This document shows, piece after piece, positions 29,670 to 38,088 of a DNA stretch of 64,000 nt. The stretch comes from Acinetobacter soli (GTDB lineage Bacteria; Pseudomonadota; Gammaproteobacteria; Pseudomonadales; Moraxellaceae). A model generated the notes under the pieces. It made no database searches. It was not told where the DNA came from and saw only the letters and a program-made list of their open reading frames with translations. Location of the stretch: assembly GCF_000760595.1 (NCBI RefSeq), contig NZ_BBNM01000006.1:124001-188000 (forward strand). Direction: 5' to 3'. Both the position numbers and the translations under genes were made by a program. Every line of letters begins with the position of its first letter. The first letter of the stretch is position 1.

Positions 29670-31457
29670 TTAGCGATCCACGTCGGCCATAACCACATCG
29701 ATGGTCGCCAAATAAATGATCAAGTCGGACACCAAGCTACCATTAATTACTGACGGCATTTGCTGCAAGTGCGTGAAGGTTGGTGTACGGATACGCGTAC
29801 GGTAGCTCATGGTGGCTTTGTCTGAGGTGAGATAATAGGTACTCGCCCCTTTGACCACTTCCGTCATGAACGATGCTTCACCCGCAGGCATAACCGGACC
29901 CCATGACACACTTAAGAAGTGATTAATCAAGGTTTCGATGTCTTGCAGAGTTTTGTCTTTTGGTGGTGGAACAGCCAATGGATGATCGGCTTTGTACGGA
30001 CCAGACGGCATGTTGTCTAGACATTGCTGAATGATTTTCAATGACTCAGTGATTTCACGGAAATGCACCATGACGCGCGCGTAAGCATCACCTTCGTACT
30101 CGACTGGCACATCAAAATCAAAGTTTTCATAGCCACTGTACGGACGGTATTTACGTACGTCGAAGTCGATACCTGTTGCACGTAAACCTGTACCCGTCAC
30201 GCCCCAAGCCAATGCTGATTTTGCGTCGTATTGCGCAACATTACGGGTACGACCAATAAATACCGAGTTTTTCAGCGCTGCTGTATGGTATTCATTTAGA
30301 CGCTTTGGCATCCACTCAAGAAGTTCCTTCACCAGCTTGTGCCAGTTGTTTGGAAGGTCGTGGGCAGTACCGCCGATACGGAACCAAGCCGGGTGCATAC
30401 GATAACCCGTGATGGCTTCGACGATGTCATACACTTTTTGACGGTCGGCAAACATATAGAATACTGGTGTCATACCACCGGCATCCTGAATGGCTGTACC
30501 ACAGAACAACAAGTGGTTGTTGATACGGAATAATTCGTTCAACATGACACGAATGACTTGGGCACGCTCTGGCACTTTAATACCGGCAAGCTGCTCAACT
30601 GCCATCACATACGGCATGTTTTGCGCACAACCACCCAAGTAATCTACACGGTCGGTATAAGGAATGAACGAGTGCCATGTTTGACGCTCTGCCATTTTTT
30701 CCACACCGCGGTGGTGGTAACCGATATCCGGTACGCAGTCTTTAACTTCTTCACCATCAAGCTGCAAGACCACACGGAATGCACCGTGCGCAGACGGATG
30801 GTTTGGACCCAAGTTCAAGAACATAAAGTCTTCGTCGGCATTACCGCGCTTTAGACCCCAGTCTTCAGGAACAAAACGCAAATGCTCTTGTTCGAAGTCT
30901 TGCTTGGCTTTGTCCTGCATGTACGGCGTGTATTCGGTAGCACGTGCAGAATATTCTTTACGAAGCGGATGGCCTTCCCAATAGGTTGGTAGCAAAATAC
31001 GACGGAGCATTGGATGCCCTTCGAAATTGATGCCAAACATATCGTAGGCTTCACGTTCGTACCAGTTGGCGTTTGGCCAGATATTGGTCGCTGTTGCAAT
31101 ATTGAGATCGCTCTCATTTAAAGCAACCTTGATTCGGATGTCACTGTTACGTTCTAAAGACAGCAAGTGATAGAAAACAGTGAAATCTGAAGCAGGCAAA
31201 CCATCGCGGTGTACACGTAAACGCTCATCCATTGCAGACAAATCGAATAACATGACATAAGGACGGTCTACCTTACGTAGAAACATCAAAACTTCTTGTA
31301 CGCGTGAGCGTTCAACCCAGACAGTTGGAAACTCTTCACAAGTTGTTTGCACATAGAAGTTCTCACCAAATTTGGTCTTGAGCTCTTCTACAATTGCAAA
31401 TGCTGGGCGTGAATCAACAGCGGTTGATTCTGGCATAGCAATGTCAGTTTCAGCCAT
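29670..31457 (-). CDS. nuoCD: NADH-quinone oxidoreductase fused subunit C/D
   Basis: A 595-residue fusion of NuoC (30 kDa; about 1-190, with the signature [20 protein letters not shown]) and NuoD (49 kDa; about 205-595, with [10 protein letters not shown] and the C-terminal RIRTPTF). This fusion is the gammaproteobacterial arrangement. The subunit lines the quinone cavity with NuoB and NuoH. An 81-bp gap from nuoB, larger than any other in the operon, contains a long hairpin. Confidence 0.96.
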   Translation of the reverse strand: MAETDIAMPESTAVDSRPAFAIVEELKTKFGENFYVQTTCEEFPTVWVERSRVQEVLMFLRKVDRPYVMLFDLSAMDERLRVHRDGLPASDFTVFYHLLSLERNSDIRIKVALNESDLNIATATNIWPNANWYEREAYDMFGINFEGHPMLRRILLPTYWEGHPLRKEYSARATEYTPYMQDKAKQDFEQEHLRFVPEDWGLKRGNADEDFMFLNLGPNHPSAHGAFRVVLQLDGEEVKDCVPDIGYHHRGVEKMAERQTWHSFIPYTDRVDYLGGCAQNMPYVMAVEQLAGIKVPERAQVIRVMLNELFRINNHLLFCGTAIQDAGGMTPVFYMFADRQKVYDIVEAITGYRMHPAWFRIGGTAHDLPNNWHKLVKELLEWMPKRLNEYHTAALKNSVFIGRTRNVAQYDAKSALAWGVTGTGLRATGIDFDVRKYRPYSGYENFDFDVPVEYEGDAYARVMVHFREITESLKIIQQCLDNMPSGPYKADHPLAVPPPKDKTLQDIETLINHFLSVSWGPVMPAGEASFMTEVVKGASTYYLTSDKATMSYRTRIRTPTFTHLQQMPSVINGSLVSDLIIYLATIDVVMADVDR

Positions 31458-31494
31458 TGGTTTGGCTTCCTATTTAATACAAATTCTTTTAGGT

Positions 31495-31537
31495 TTTTTG
31501 ATCATCCTGCGCCCTGATGAGCGCAAATTATCAAAAA
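31495..31537. repeat. Intercistronic hairpin between nuoB and nuoCD
   Basis: Outer stem TTTTTGAT / ATCAAAAA (31495-31502 and 31530-31537) with an inner GCGC / GCGC stem (31509-31512 and 31521-31524). It fills the only sizeable gap in the nuo operon. It lacks the stem-then-T-run order of a terminator, so an mRNA-stability or processing element is more likely. Confidence 0.5.
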
Positions 31538-31538
31538 T

Positions 31539-32216
31539 TTACTCAATTTCATCCATGGAGCGTAAGTTTTTAACCGCAATCCGCTCTGCATTTTTACGAT
31601 CGCGTTCTGGCATCATCTTTGGCTTATAAATCGGCTGAAGATCATCACCAATTACGGCAGACAACGGACGACGCTCAAGTTGAATTTGGTTTTGCAGCAG
31701 CATTAGCGCCTGAATTAATGCTTCTGGACGAGGTGGACACCCTGGGATATAAACGTCGACTGGAATGATTTTGTCTACGCCCTGTACCACTGAGTAGATG
31801 TCATACATACCACCAGAGTTTGCACATGCACCCATGGAAATGACCCACTTTGGTTCAAGCATTTGTTCGTACAAGCGCTGAATAACAGGCGCCATCTTGA
31901 CAAAGCACGTACCTGCGACAATCATTAAGTCAGCTTGGCGCGGTGAAGCACGAATAACCTCGGCACCAAAACGTGATAAGTCATGGACACCGGTTAGGGT
32001 TGTCGCATATTCAACATAACAACAAGACGTACCAAAGTTGAAAGGCCAAACTGAATTTTTTCGTCCCCAGTTCACTACGTTATGCAATACATCTTCAAGG
32101 CGAGTCATAAATACATTTTTATTGACTTCTTCCTGAAGTGGATCACTGACAACTTGGCGTTCTTGTAATGGATATTGATTAGCATCCGGATTCGCACGGG
32201 TTAATGTATATTTCAT
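31539..32216 (-). CDS. nuoB: NADH-quinone oxidoreductase subunit B
   Basis: A 225-residue subunit that carries the terminal [4Fe-4S] cluster N2, which reduces quinone. The tandem cysteines are in [11 protein letters not shown] (about 61-71), with further ligands in AGTCF and the C-terminal [10 protein letters not shown] (about 155-164). Six bp after nuoA. Confidence 0.96.
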   Translation of the reverse strand: MKYTLTRANPDANQYPLQERQVVSDPLQEEVNKNVFMTRLEDVLHNVVNWGRKNSVWPFNFGTSCCYVEYATTLTGVHDLSRFGAEVIRASPRQADLMIVAGTCFVKMAPVIQRLYEQMLEPKWVISMGACANSGGMYDIYSVVQGVDKIIPVDVYIPGCPPRPEALIQALMLLQNQIQLERRPLSAVIGDDLQPIYKPKMMPERDRKNAERIAVKNLRSMDEIE

Positions 32217-32222
32217 CCCGAG

Positions 32223-32774
32223 TTACTCCTGTATAGATGACGGTGCTGTCGATGTGTTTGACTTCATTCGACCAGAGGATTGTGCAGGGATATGACCAGT
32301 TGGATCGATGACCAACTCTTCAATTGAATTAAATCGCGTGATCTCTGCAATATTCATGTTTGGAGATCCAATCTTCGGTTTAATTCCTGCTGCCTTACGA
32401 CGATCTGAAGGCGACCACGTCAGGGCACCCGTCGCAAAGACATAAATCAATGCAATCAGAAGATCTACAACAAAAATCAACATCGTGGTAAAGCCCATCC
32501 AACCCACTTCACGCACAGACGTTGCCCATGCATAAAGATAAAGTGCTTCAAGATCAAACACGACAAAGAAAATAGCAACCAAATAAAATTTTGCAGACAA
32601 ACGAATGCGAGCACCACCTGCGCTCACCACACCCGATTCAAACTGTTCCTGCTTTGCGCGTCCCCATGATTTACCCCCTAGGAGTAAGGGAACAGTAAGC
32701 ATAAAAACGCACAGAAATGTAACGCCGATCACGAAGGCAATAATTGCCCAATCGTATGGAGTAATGGCACTCAT
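32223..32774 (-). CDS. nuoA: NADH-quinone oxidoreductase subunit A
   Basis: Membrane subunit of 183 residues with three TM helices. The conserved QFESGVVSAGGARIR loop and FDLEALYLYAWA are present. The ATG at 32774 (MSAITPYDW) is chosen over a start 12 codons upstream because AGGAG lies before it. The C-terminal tail beyond the third helix (about 60 residues, polar, Ser/Thr-rich) is longer than in E. coli NuoA (147 residues). First gene of the nuo operon. Confidence 0.94.
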   Translation of the reverse strand: MSAITPYDWAIIAFVIGVTFLCVFMLTVPLLLGGKSWGRAKQEQFESGVVSAGGARIRLSAKFYLVAIFFVVFDLEALYLYAWATSVREVGWMGFTTMLIFVVDLLIALIYVFATGALTWSPSDRRKAAGIKPKIGSPNMNIAEITRFNSIEELVIDPTGHIPAQSSGRMKSNTSTAPSSIQE

Positions 32775-33225
32775 GCGGGGATAACTCCTGGCAGGCCTAT
32801 TATTTAACAAAGAAATATATGTTTCGGTCTTGGAACCGCACCAAACACAAAATTAATCCCGCCAATTGTACCTGATTTCGCTTTTCTCTTTCTAGTTCAA
32901 GCCTCTTCGCCTTTAGCATGGTTTTTATACAATTTTGTCACACAATCACGTTCAACCCCAACGTTCACGTAGATTATCGATTTAACTAATCATTAATCAA
33001 TTTATGATTATTTTTTTCTTTTTTTAACTTTTTTGTCGTTTATGTCTGTCATTTGAGTCATTGGCATGATTTATCACGTTCAATCCGATTTGCACCACAA
33101 TAGCGCAAGCATAATAAATTTAAATTATGATTATTCATCCTTTTCATAAATTATGGTTAAATGCGCAGCAGAATGAAAATGTAACATTTTATTAAGAGCG
33201 TCATCTTATTTTAAGGCTTGATTCT
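32775..33225. promoter_or_regulatory. Divergent control region between nuoA and the diguanylate cyclase gene
   Basis: About 450 bp without a supported gene, very AT-rich (poly-T near 33008-33030). It must hold the nuo promoter (minus) and the GGDEF-gene promoter (plus). The clearest feature is a 14-bp near-identical direct repeat ATCACGTTCAAYCC at 32945-32958 and 33073-33086. I could not fix -10/-35 boxes with confidence. Confidence 0.5.
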
Positions 33226-34638
33226 ATGGTTCACTACTTTAGAAATACGTTATCACGCTCTACAAAGCAACATTTTATTTTCTTTTTTATTATTATTTTT
33301 CTCTGCTGTACTTTGGGTATTTTAACCCGCCCCTTAAGCTTTCTTGCTTCTTTCTGGCCTGCCAATTCGATTTTTCTTGGTCTCTTAATCCGTTATCCCA
33401 CTCTGCGCAATCGTTACGCGCTCACAGGTGGAATACTTGGGTATTTAGTATCAGACAGTATTTTTGGTTCAAGTCTGCCCGAAATCCTTGTTCTGACTTT
33501 GGCCAATCTGTGTTATATCGCAGTCACCTTTGGGTTATATCATCGTTTTATTCGCAAATTACAAGGCAGCTATCAAGGCTATTTTTATTTGTTTTTATTT
33601 AGCTTTTGCGCAATTGGCAGTTTCGCAGGTGCTTTATTTGCAAGCCTATTTGTTCCCATGATTAGCCCGGTATTTATGCATGGTAATTTCTGGATTGAAC
33701 TGGGCGGCTGGTTTACCGCAGAGATGCAAAATGCCTTGTTGCTATTGCCTATCTTAATTAGCTTGCCATTTCGAAATGAACTTAAGCATTTCTTTCAAAC
33801 GCCTATCGAATTTCAGCATCTGCTCCCCGTCATGAGCGTGACCGCTGCGCTTGTTTTCTGCTTTTATGACAATGGACCCGGTTCTGTGCTTTATCCGATT
33901 GCGGTATTGATCTGGTGTGCGCTGACCTATCGACACTTTTCAGTCACGATCATTACCTCGATTAGTGCCAGTTTGTTACTGTACCATTTGACCCATAATT
34001 ACATCGCACTGTATCCGCAAGAATATCTTGAAAACAGCATCTCAATTCGTTTGGGTATGATCATGATGGTGATTGCCCCGCTTACCGTGTCGAATATCAA
34101 CAGCATTCGGAGCCGGTTGATCGAAGATCTAGAGTATATAGCCTCGCACGATGAACTGACCTTAAGTCTTACCCGTCGTTATTTTTATCAGACCGCACGC
34201 ACACTATTTACGAAAATATTAGGCAACAGCACACCAAGCGCACTGCTGATGCTGGACATCGATCACTTTAAATCGGTGAATGATAACTATGGTCATTTTA
34301 TTGGTGATCAAGCCATTAAACTGTGCGCGCATACCATCAAATCATGCCTAAGACCCAACGATATTTTGGGCCGCCTAGGAGGAGAAGAGTTTGCTATTCT
34401 TTTACCTCAAATTGGAGCACATGAAACCTTCTTACTGGCCGAGTGCATTCGTAAAAAGGTCAGCGAACATCCGATTTACTTATCCAATAACCATCCTATT
34501 TATATTCATGTCAGTATTGGCATTAGCTTTTTTCAGCCGAACCACACGGCATCCTTAGAACAAATGCTCAAAGAAGCCGATCAGGCATTGTATCGAGCCA
34601 AGCAACATGGACGAAATACCATCTCGAGTTACTCATAA
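33226..34638 (+). CDS. Membrane diguanylate cyclase (MASE1-like sensor plus GGDEF)
   Basis: Makes cyclic di-GMP from two GTP. Residues about 1-290 form eight or so TM helices of MASE1 type (FLASFWPANSIFLGLLI near 39-55 is typical). The GGDEF domain spans about 300-470. The active site GGEEF is at 385-389, the metal-binding DIDHFKSVND begins at Asp344, and an inhibitory I-site RPND (376-379) lies exactly five residues before GGEEF. The enzyme is therefore predicted to be active and feedback-inhibited. The segment DELTLSLTRR departs from the usual DxLTGLPNRR. The neighbouring bfmRS pair also controls surface and biofilm traits in Acinetobacter. Confidence 0.92.
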   Translation: MVHYFRNTLSRSTKQHFIFFFIIIFLCCTLGILTRPLSFLASFWPANSIFLGLLIRYPTLRNRYALTGGILGYLVSDSIFGSSLPEILVLTLANLCYIAVTFGLYHRFIRKLQGSYQGYFYLFLFSFCAIGSFAGALFASLFVPMISPVFMHGNFWIELGGWFTAEMQNALLLLPILISLPFRNELKHFFQTPIEFQHLLPVMSVTAALVFCFYDNGPGSVLYPIAVLIWCALTYRHFSVTIITSISASLLLYHLTHNYIALYPQEYLENSISIRLGMIMMVIAPLTVSNINSIRSRLIEDLEYIASHDELTLSLTRRYFYQTARTLFTKILGNSTPSALLMLDIDHFKSVNDNYGHFIGDQAIKLCAHTIKSCLRPNDILGRLGGEEFAILLPQIGAHETFLLAECIRKKVSEHPIYLSNNHPIYIHVSIGISFFQPNHTASLEQMLKEADQALYRAKQHGRNTISSYS

Positions 34639-34732
34639 CTTGTTTCAATTCAGCTACATGCTTTAATCATCTTTATACACTGACGTGCTGTGTGGATGTG
34701 TATGCTGAAAAGACAGAATAAGGAGTAAAAGA

Positions 34733-35092
34733 ATGAGCCTTGAATTTACACATAAACCGAATTATTTCTTTTATGCGCAATTACTTGTTCGCCATATCGA
34801 AACCTATGCGCAAAAACACGCCGATGCAGATCACGTTACTTTTGATTTAAAAGAAATTTATCAATTATTTCGTGAAGACTTTGCTTCAACGACCACAAAC
34901 CTTGAAGGCATTTTAAACATCAGTGATGAATACCGTGTAGAGACATTGGCAGGTGGGGACCAAAAACTAATTAGCCATTACAAGATCGATGCTGAAAACA
35001 ATACACTGAGCGTAGACTTCAACCAAGATGCATTAGCTGCATTAAAACAAGGTAAACCGTTGATTGCACCGGATGCCAGTCTTTATCAGTAA
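34733..35092 (+). CDS. Conserved hypothetical protein
   Basis: A 119-residue soluble protein without signal peptide, TM segment or recognised motif. It has a helical N-terminus (YFFYAQLLVRHIETYAQKH) followed by beta-rich sequence ending in SVDFNQDALAALKQGKPLI. It starts after AAGGAG about 10 bases upstream of the ATG. Convergent with bfmS and sharing its terminator hairpin. Function unknown. Confidence 0.72.
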   Translation: MSLEFTHKPNYFFYAQLLVRHIETYAQKHADADHVTFDLKEIYQLFREDFASTTTNLEGILNISDEYRVETLAGGDQKLISHYKIDAENNTLSVDFNQDALAALKQGKPLIAPDASLYQ

Positions 35093-35104
35093 ATTTAACA
35101 CTTA

Positions 35105-35140
35105 AAAAAAGAAGGCAGCTTATGAGCTGCCTTCTTTCAT
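35105..35140. terminator. Bidirectional terminator overlapping the end of bfmS
   Basis: The perfect stem AAGAAGGCAGCT / AGCTGCCTTCTT (35109-35120 and 35125-35136) is flanked by A-run and T-rich DNA. The right arm encodes the last BfmS residues (EGSS) and the stop codon lies at the loop, so the hairpin is partly inside the coding sequence. It serves the plus-strand hypothetical gene and can serve bfmS. Confidence 0.8.
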
Positions 35141-36781
35141 TTTAAACTGATTTTTCTTCTTCAACGTTTGATTAAAACGCTTGGCCGGCCAGCGCATGAT
35201 AAAACGCGCCCCGCCCAAATCTGGACTTTCATCTACTTCAATTGTGCCACCAAACCAGTAAGCAATGCGACTGACGATAGAAAGCCCAAGCCCATAACCA
35301 CCCGAAGCACGGGTTCGACTGTCATCAAGTCGTGCAAATGCCTCAAAAATTCGTACACGGTCTTCTTCTGCAATGCCCTGCCCGTCATCTTCCACACAGA
35401 TGTAAGCATTACCGTCGCCTTGAATACCCCCACTGATTCGAACTTTATGATCGCAGTAGCGTACCGCATTACCGACCAAGTTTTGCACCACACGGTGTAA
35501 ATAACGTCGCTCTGCATCGACCATAATGGCGGTCGCAGGTGGAATCAGCTCGATTTCTTTTTGGGTTTTGAGTGCTTCGGTTTCGACTGCTACCTGACTC
35601 AACAAATCGAGCAGAATAATTTCCTCAAAATCCAGCGATGGCGTACCTTGCTCAAGCTTGGCATAAGTCATGATTTCATCAATCAAGGTATTGAGTGCCT
35701 CAATATCACGATCAATCATTTCCATTTGTTGAATACGGTAGTCGTAATCGTCTTCTTCTGCGAGCATTTCCATACCAAACCGGATTCGTGCCACTGGTGT
35801 ACGCAGTTCATGCGAGACAGCTCGCATCAGTTCGCGCTGTGCCTCAATCAACCGCTGAATATGGTCGGACATATTGTTATAACTTGAAGCCAGATTGGCC
35901 ATTTCATCGCTTCCCTCGATCGGAACACGAAGCGACAAATCTCCTGATTTCATGCGGTTTAAGGCATAACGCACCTGACGGATCTTGCGCTCTAGCGGCA
36001 AGATTAAGCCATACACCCCTAAGCTAAGCAGAAACAAGCTAAACAACGTAATACCGGCCGATAACTGAAACGGCATCCAGTTAAACATTGGAACCGGACC
36101 GAGCACCAATACATTGAGTGGATTGTTCGGCATAGGTGAAATAATCGAAATGGTCGTACCACGAATGGTGGCATTATCACGGTATAGCATAATGCTTTGA
36201 TTTTGACGAAGACGACCAATCTGCTCTGAATCAAGATTCAGATCTTTCACATTATAAATATTGATCGGATAAGAAAAATGCGTCTGGATTTTTTCGACGT
36301 ATTGCTTTTCTTGACCCGGATAATAAATCAAGTAATCCAAAATAAAGATCGGCAGCGCTTTCATCTGGCGCTCACCGATTTTATCGACCTTAATATAGAG
36401 AAAATGCTGTGGATCGCTCCGTAGTCCGATAATCACATATGCAATAGAGGTTTCGGCATCATACCGAACCACCGATTTTTGTTCTTCTATACGTTTTTTT
36501 TCGGTGCGGGATAACTCGATTTTACTGGCATCGACATAATAAATCGGTAATTCCAGTAAATCTGAGGCATCGGAAATCCAGTCCAGCTTTTGCTGTTTAG
36601 TCGGCTGACGAGCAATACTCTCACTGATCACAAAGGAAATACCATCGGTCAATGATTCACGGTATTCCTGTGCGCGCTGATAGTTAATGATCTGGACAAG
36701 CAGATAGCCAAATAGGGCCACCAACATGACCAGTACCACCAAACCCGCATAAATACGTAAAAATATACTGTGCTTAAACAC
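35120..36781 (-). CDS. bfmS: Two-component sensor histidine kinase BfmS
   Basis: Inner-membrane kinase of 553 residues that controls the response regulator BfmR, which governs biofilm, capsule and envelope traits in Acinetobacter. TM1 is about 8-30, a periplasmic domain spans about 31-238, TM2 is about 240-262, and HAMP runs to about 315. The H-box AVSHELRTP has phospho-acceptor His324. The N-box NLVGNAVRY has Asn438, and the G-boxes are DDGQG (465-469) and GYGLGL (495-500). The start is GTG at 36781 (MFKHSIF), supported by AAGG eight bases upstream and by the known protein's N-terminus; a TTG six codons earlier is rejected. Follows bfmR by 46 bp. Confidence 0.93.
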   Translation of the reverse strand: MFKHSIFLRIYAGLVVLVMLVALFGYLLVQIINYQRAQEYRESLTDGISFVISESIARQPTKQQKLDWISDASDLLELPIYYVDASKIELSRTEKKRIEEQKSVVRYDAETSIAYVIIGLRSDPQHFLYIKVDKIGERQMKALPIFILDYLIYYPGQEKQYVEKIQTHFSYPINIYNVKDLNLDSEQIGRLRQNQSIMLYRDNATIRGTTISIISPMPNNPLNVLVLGPVPMFNWMPFQLSAGITLFSLFLLSLGVYGLILPLERKIRQVRYALNRMKSGDLSLRVPIEGSDEMANLASSYNNMSDHIQRLIEAQRELMRAVSHELRTPVARIRFGMEMLAEEDDYDYRIQQMEMIDRDIEALNTLIDEIMTYAKLEQGTPSLDFEEIILLDLLSQVAVETEALKTQKEIELIPPATAIMVDAERRYLHRVVQNLVGNAVRYCDHKVRISGGIQGDGNAYICVEDDGQGIAEEDRVRIFEAFARLDDSRTRASGGYGLGLSIVSRIAYWFGGTIEVDESPDLGGARFIMRWPAKRFNQTLKKKNQFKMKEGSS

Positions 36782-36827
36782 TCGATCAGCCTTAAACAAG
36801 AAGTGCTCTTGGTCTCAATGGTAAAGA

Positions 36828-37544
36828 TTATAAGCCATTAGTTTCTTTTACAAACAAATAACCTTTACTACGAACGGTTTTAATTCGTTTCGGATTTTCT
36901 GGATCGTCACCAATTTTTGGACGAATACGAGAAATACGAACATCAATCGAGCGATCCTGACCATCATATTCGATGCCACGTAAACGCTCGAAAATATCTT
37001 CACGCGACAAAATGCGACCAGCATTAGAGGCAAGTAACCACAACAAATCGTATTCGGCGCTGGTAAAATCGACCAGTTCACCATTGAGCGTCACTGAGCG
37101 TCCGCCATTATCGATGACTAGATCATCAAATTCGATACGCTGTGCCACTTCGTCTTCTACTGTTTTGTCGGTACGACGCAACAAGGCACGGATACGCGCC
37201 AACAATACGCGTGGCTGAACAGGTTTTGCGACATAGTCATCGGCACCCATTTCAAGGCCTAACACCTGATCCATATCTTCGGTACGTGCAGTTAACATCA
37301 AAATAGGTTGATGATAATGAGGGCGCACTTCGCGACAAACCGTTAAGCCATCGGCACCAGGCAACATCACATCAAGTACGACTAAATCTGGTTGTTCGCC
37401 AATAATACGACGAATCGCGCGATTACCGTCTGTTTCGACCCCCACTTCCAATCCATTACGGATCAAATATTCTTGTGTCAGACGTGCAAGACGCTCGTCA
37501 TCTTCAACAATTAAAATCTTGGGTAACTTTTCTTCTTGGCTCAT
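36828..37544 (-). CDS. bfmR: Two-component response regulator BfmR
   Basis: OmpR/PhoB-family regulator of 238 residues. The receiver domain has the acidic pocket EDD (about 14-16), the phospho-acceptor Asp58 in VVLDVMLPG, and the Lys of AKPVQP near residue 108. The C-terminal winged helix ends at about 235 (RTVRSKGYLF is the wing). Length and Asp58 match Acinetobacter baumannii BfmR. The ATG at 37544 (MSQEEKLPK) is chosen over a start 16 codons upstream. A palindrome overlies its likely promoter. Confidence 0.95.
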   Translation of the reverse strand: MSQEEKLPKILIVEDDERLARLTQEYLIRNGLEVGVETDGNRAIRRIIGEQPDLVVLDVMLPGADGLTVCREVRPHYHQPILMLTARTEDMDQVLGLEMGADDYVAKPVQPRVLLARIRALLRRTDKTVEDEVAQRIEFDDLVIDNGGRSVTLNGELVDFTSAEYDLLWLLASNAGRILSREDIFERLRGIEYDGQDRSIDVRISRIRPKIGDDPENPKRIKTVRSKGYLFVKETNGL

Positions 37545-37625
37545 ACTTTTGCCCCTATCATCTATTAAAGTGTCTTGTTCAAAAACCAACAATTACACCG
37601 ACATAATAGATTGCAATATACACAC

Positions 37626-37640
37626 GTTTACATTGTAAAC
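37626..37640. promoter_or_regulatory. Palindrome at the bfmR promoter (possible autoregulatory site)
   Basis: GTTTAC-ATT-GTAAAC is a perfect inverted repeat 82 bp upstream of the bfmR ATG. On the minus strand its inner GTAAAC would be the -35 of a promoter with TATTAT 17 bp downstream, so a protein bound here would block or assist that promoter. Binding by BfmR itself is inference. Confidence 0.5.
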
Positions 37641-37834
37641 AAGTCCTCGTTCACCAAACTGATACACGTCCGTTGTATTTTGTTGCATTTTTATTAAGTG
37701 TTGAATTTTCAGGTCTTTTTAAATATTTTTCCGCCTCAGATCACAAGTTCACCAGTCGTCGCAAAGACCGTCCAATTATTAAACAAATTATTTCACCGGA
37801 CCAAAACAACAGCACTGAACGAGTGTTTTTTGAG

Positions 37835-37855
37835 TTATCCACACAGTTATCTATA
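37835..37855 (+). promoter_or_regulatory. DnaA box pair upstream of nrdA
   Basis: TTATCCACA at 37835-37843 is a perfect consensus DnaA box. TTATCTATA at 37847-37855 follows in the same orientation at 12-bp pitch with two mismatches. In E. coli, DnaA boxes at nrdAB link dNTP synthesis to replication initiation; the same position here suggests the same control. Confidence 0.6.
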
Positions 37856-37956
37856 CGTGTTTTTAGCAGCCTTTGTTATGCTATGCACCACAGAATCATG
37901 CACATAGAATTTGGAAAAAAAATTAAAGAAAAGTCAAGATTGATATCCTGCCAAAA

Positions 37957-38004
37957 TTCCCGTATCTTGTGCCTATAAACTATATTAACCACTAAGTCTT
38001 GTGT
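37957..38004 (+). promoter_or_regulatory. Candidate NrdR-box pair upstream of nrdA
   Basis: CCACTAAGTCTTGTGT (37989-38004) resembles an NrdR box (ACAC...GTGT type symmetry). TTCCCGTATCTTGTGC (37957-37972) shares its right half. The sites are exactly 32 bp apart, the three-helical-turn spacing typical of NrdR. The left half-sites are weak, so this is a tentative call. Confidence 0.45.
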
Positions 38005-38088
38005 TTATCCCTCAAACATCGTGCACAAATTTGCCCGGTTCAAATGGTCCATGAACATAAATACAGATCACAATGGAGCTATGCTGAC

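Larger units (their letters stand above)
37545..38088. promoter_or_regulatory. Divergent bfmR / nrdA control region
   Basis: About 540 bp with no convincing gene. From left to right it holds a bfmR-proximal palindrome (37626-37640), a long AT-rich middle, a perfect DnaA box (37835-37843) with a weaker neighbour, a candidate nrdA promoter (TTGATA at 37940-37945, 17-bp spacer, TATCTT at 37963-37968) and two NrdR-like sites. A 101-codon open frame through the middle has no ribosome site or protein-like composition and is not called. Confidence 0.6.

Noticed and set aside
36782-36799. TTG start six codons upstream of the BfmS GTG
   Set aside because: The GTG has AAGG at eight bases and gives the N-terminus of the known protein.
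37673-37978. 101-codon plus-strand open frame between bfmR and nrdA
   Set aside because: No ribosome site and unlikely protein composition. It overlaps the DnaA boxes and the nrdA promoter elements, so it is more likely chance.
37999-38088. Longer N-terminus for nrdA (extra 30 codons)
   Set aside because: That segment overlaps the NrdR-like sites and leader, has no ribosome site, and relatives start at MSVITS-like sequence.
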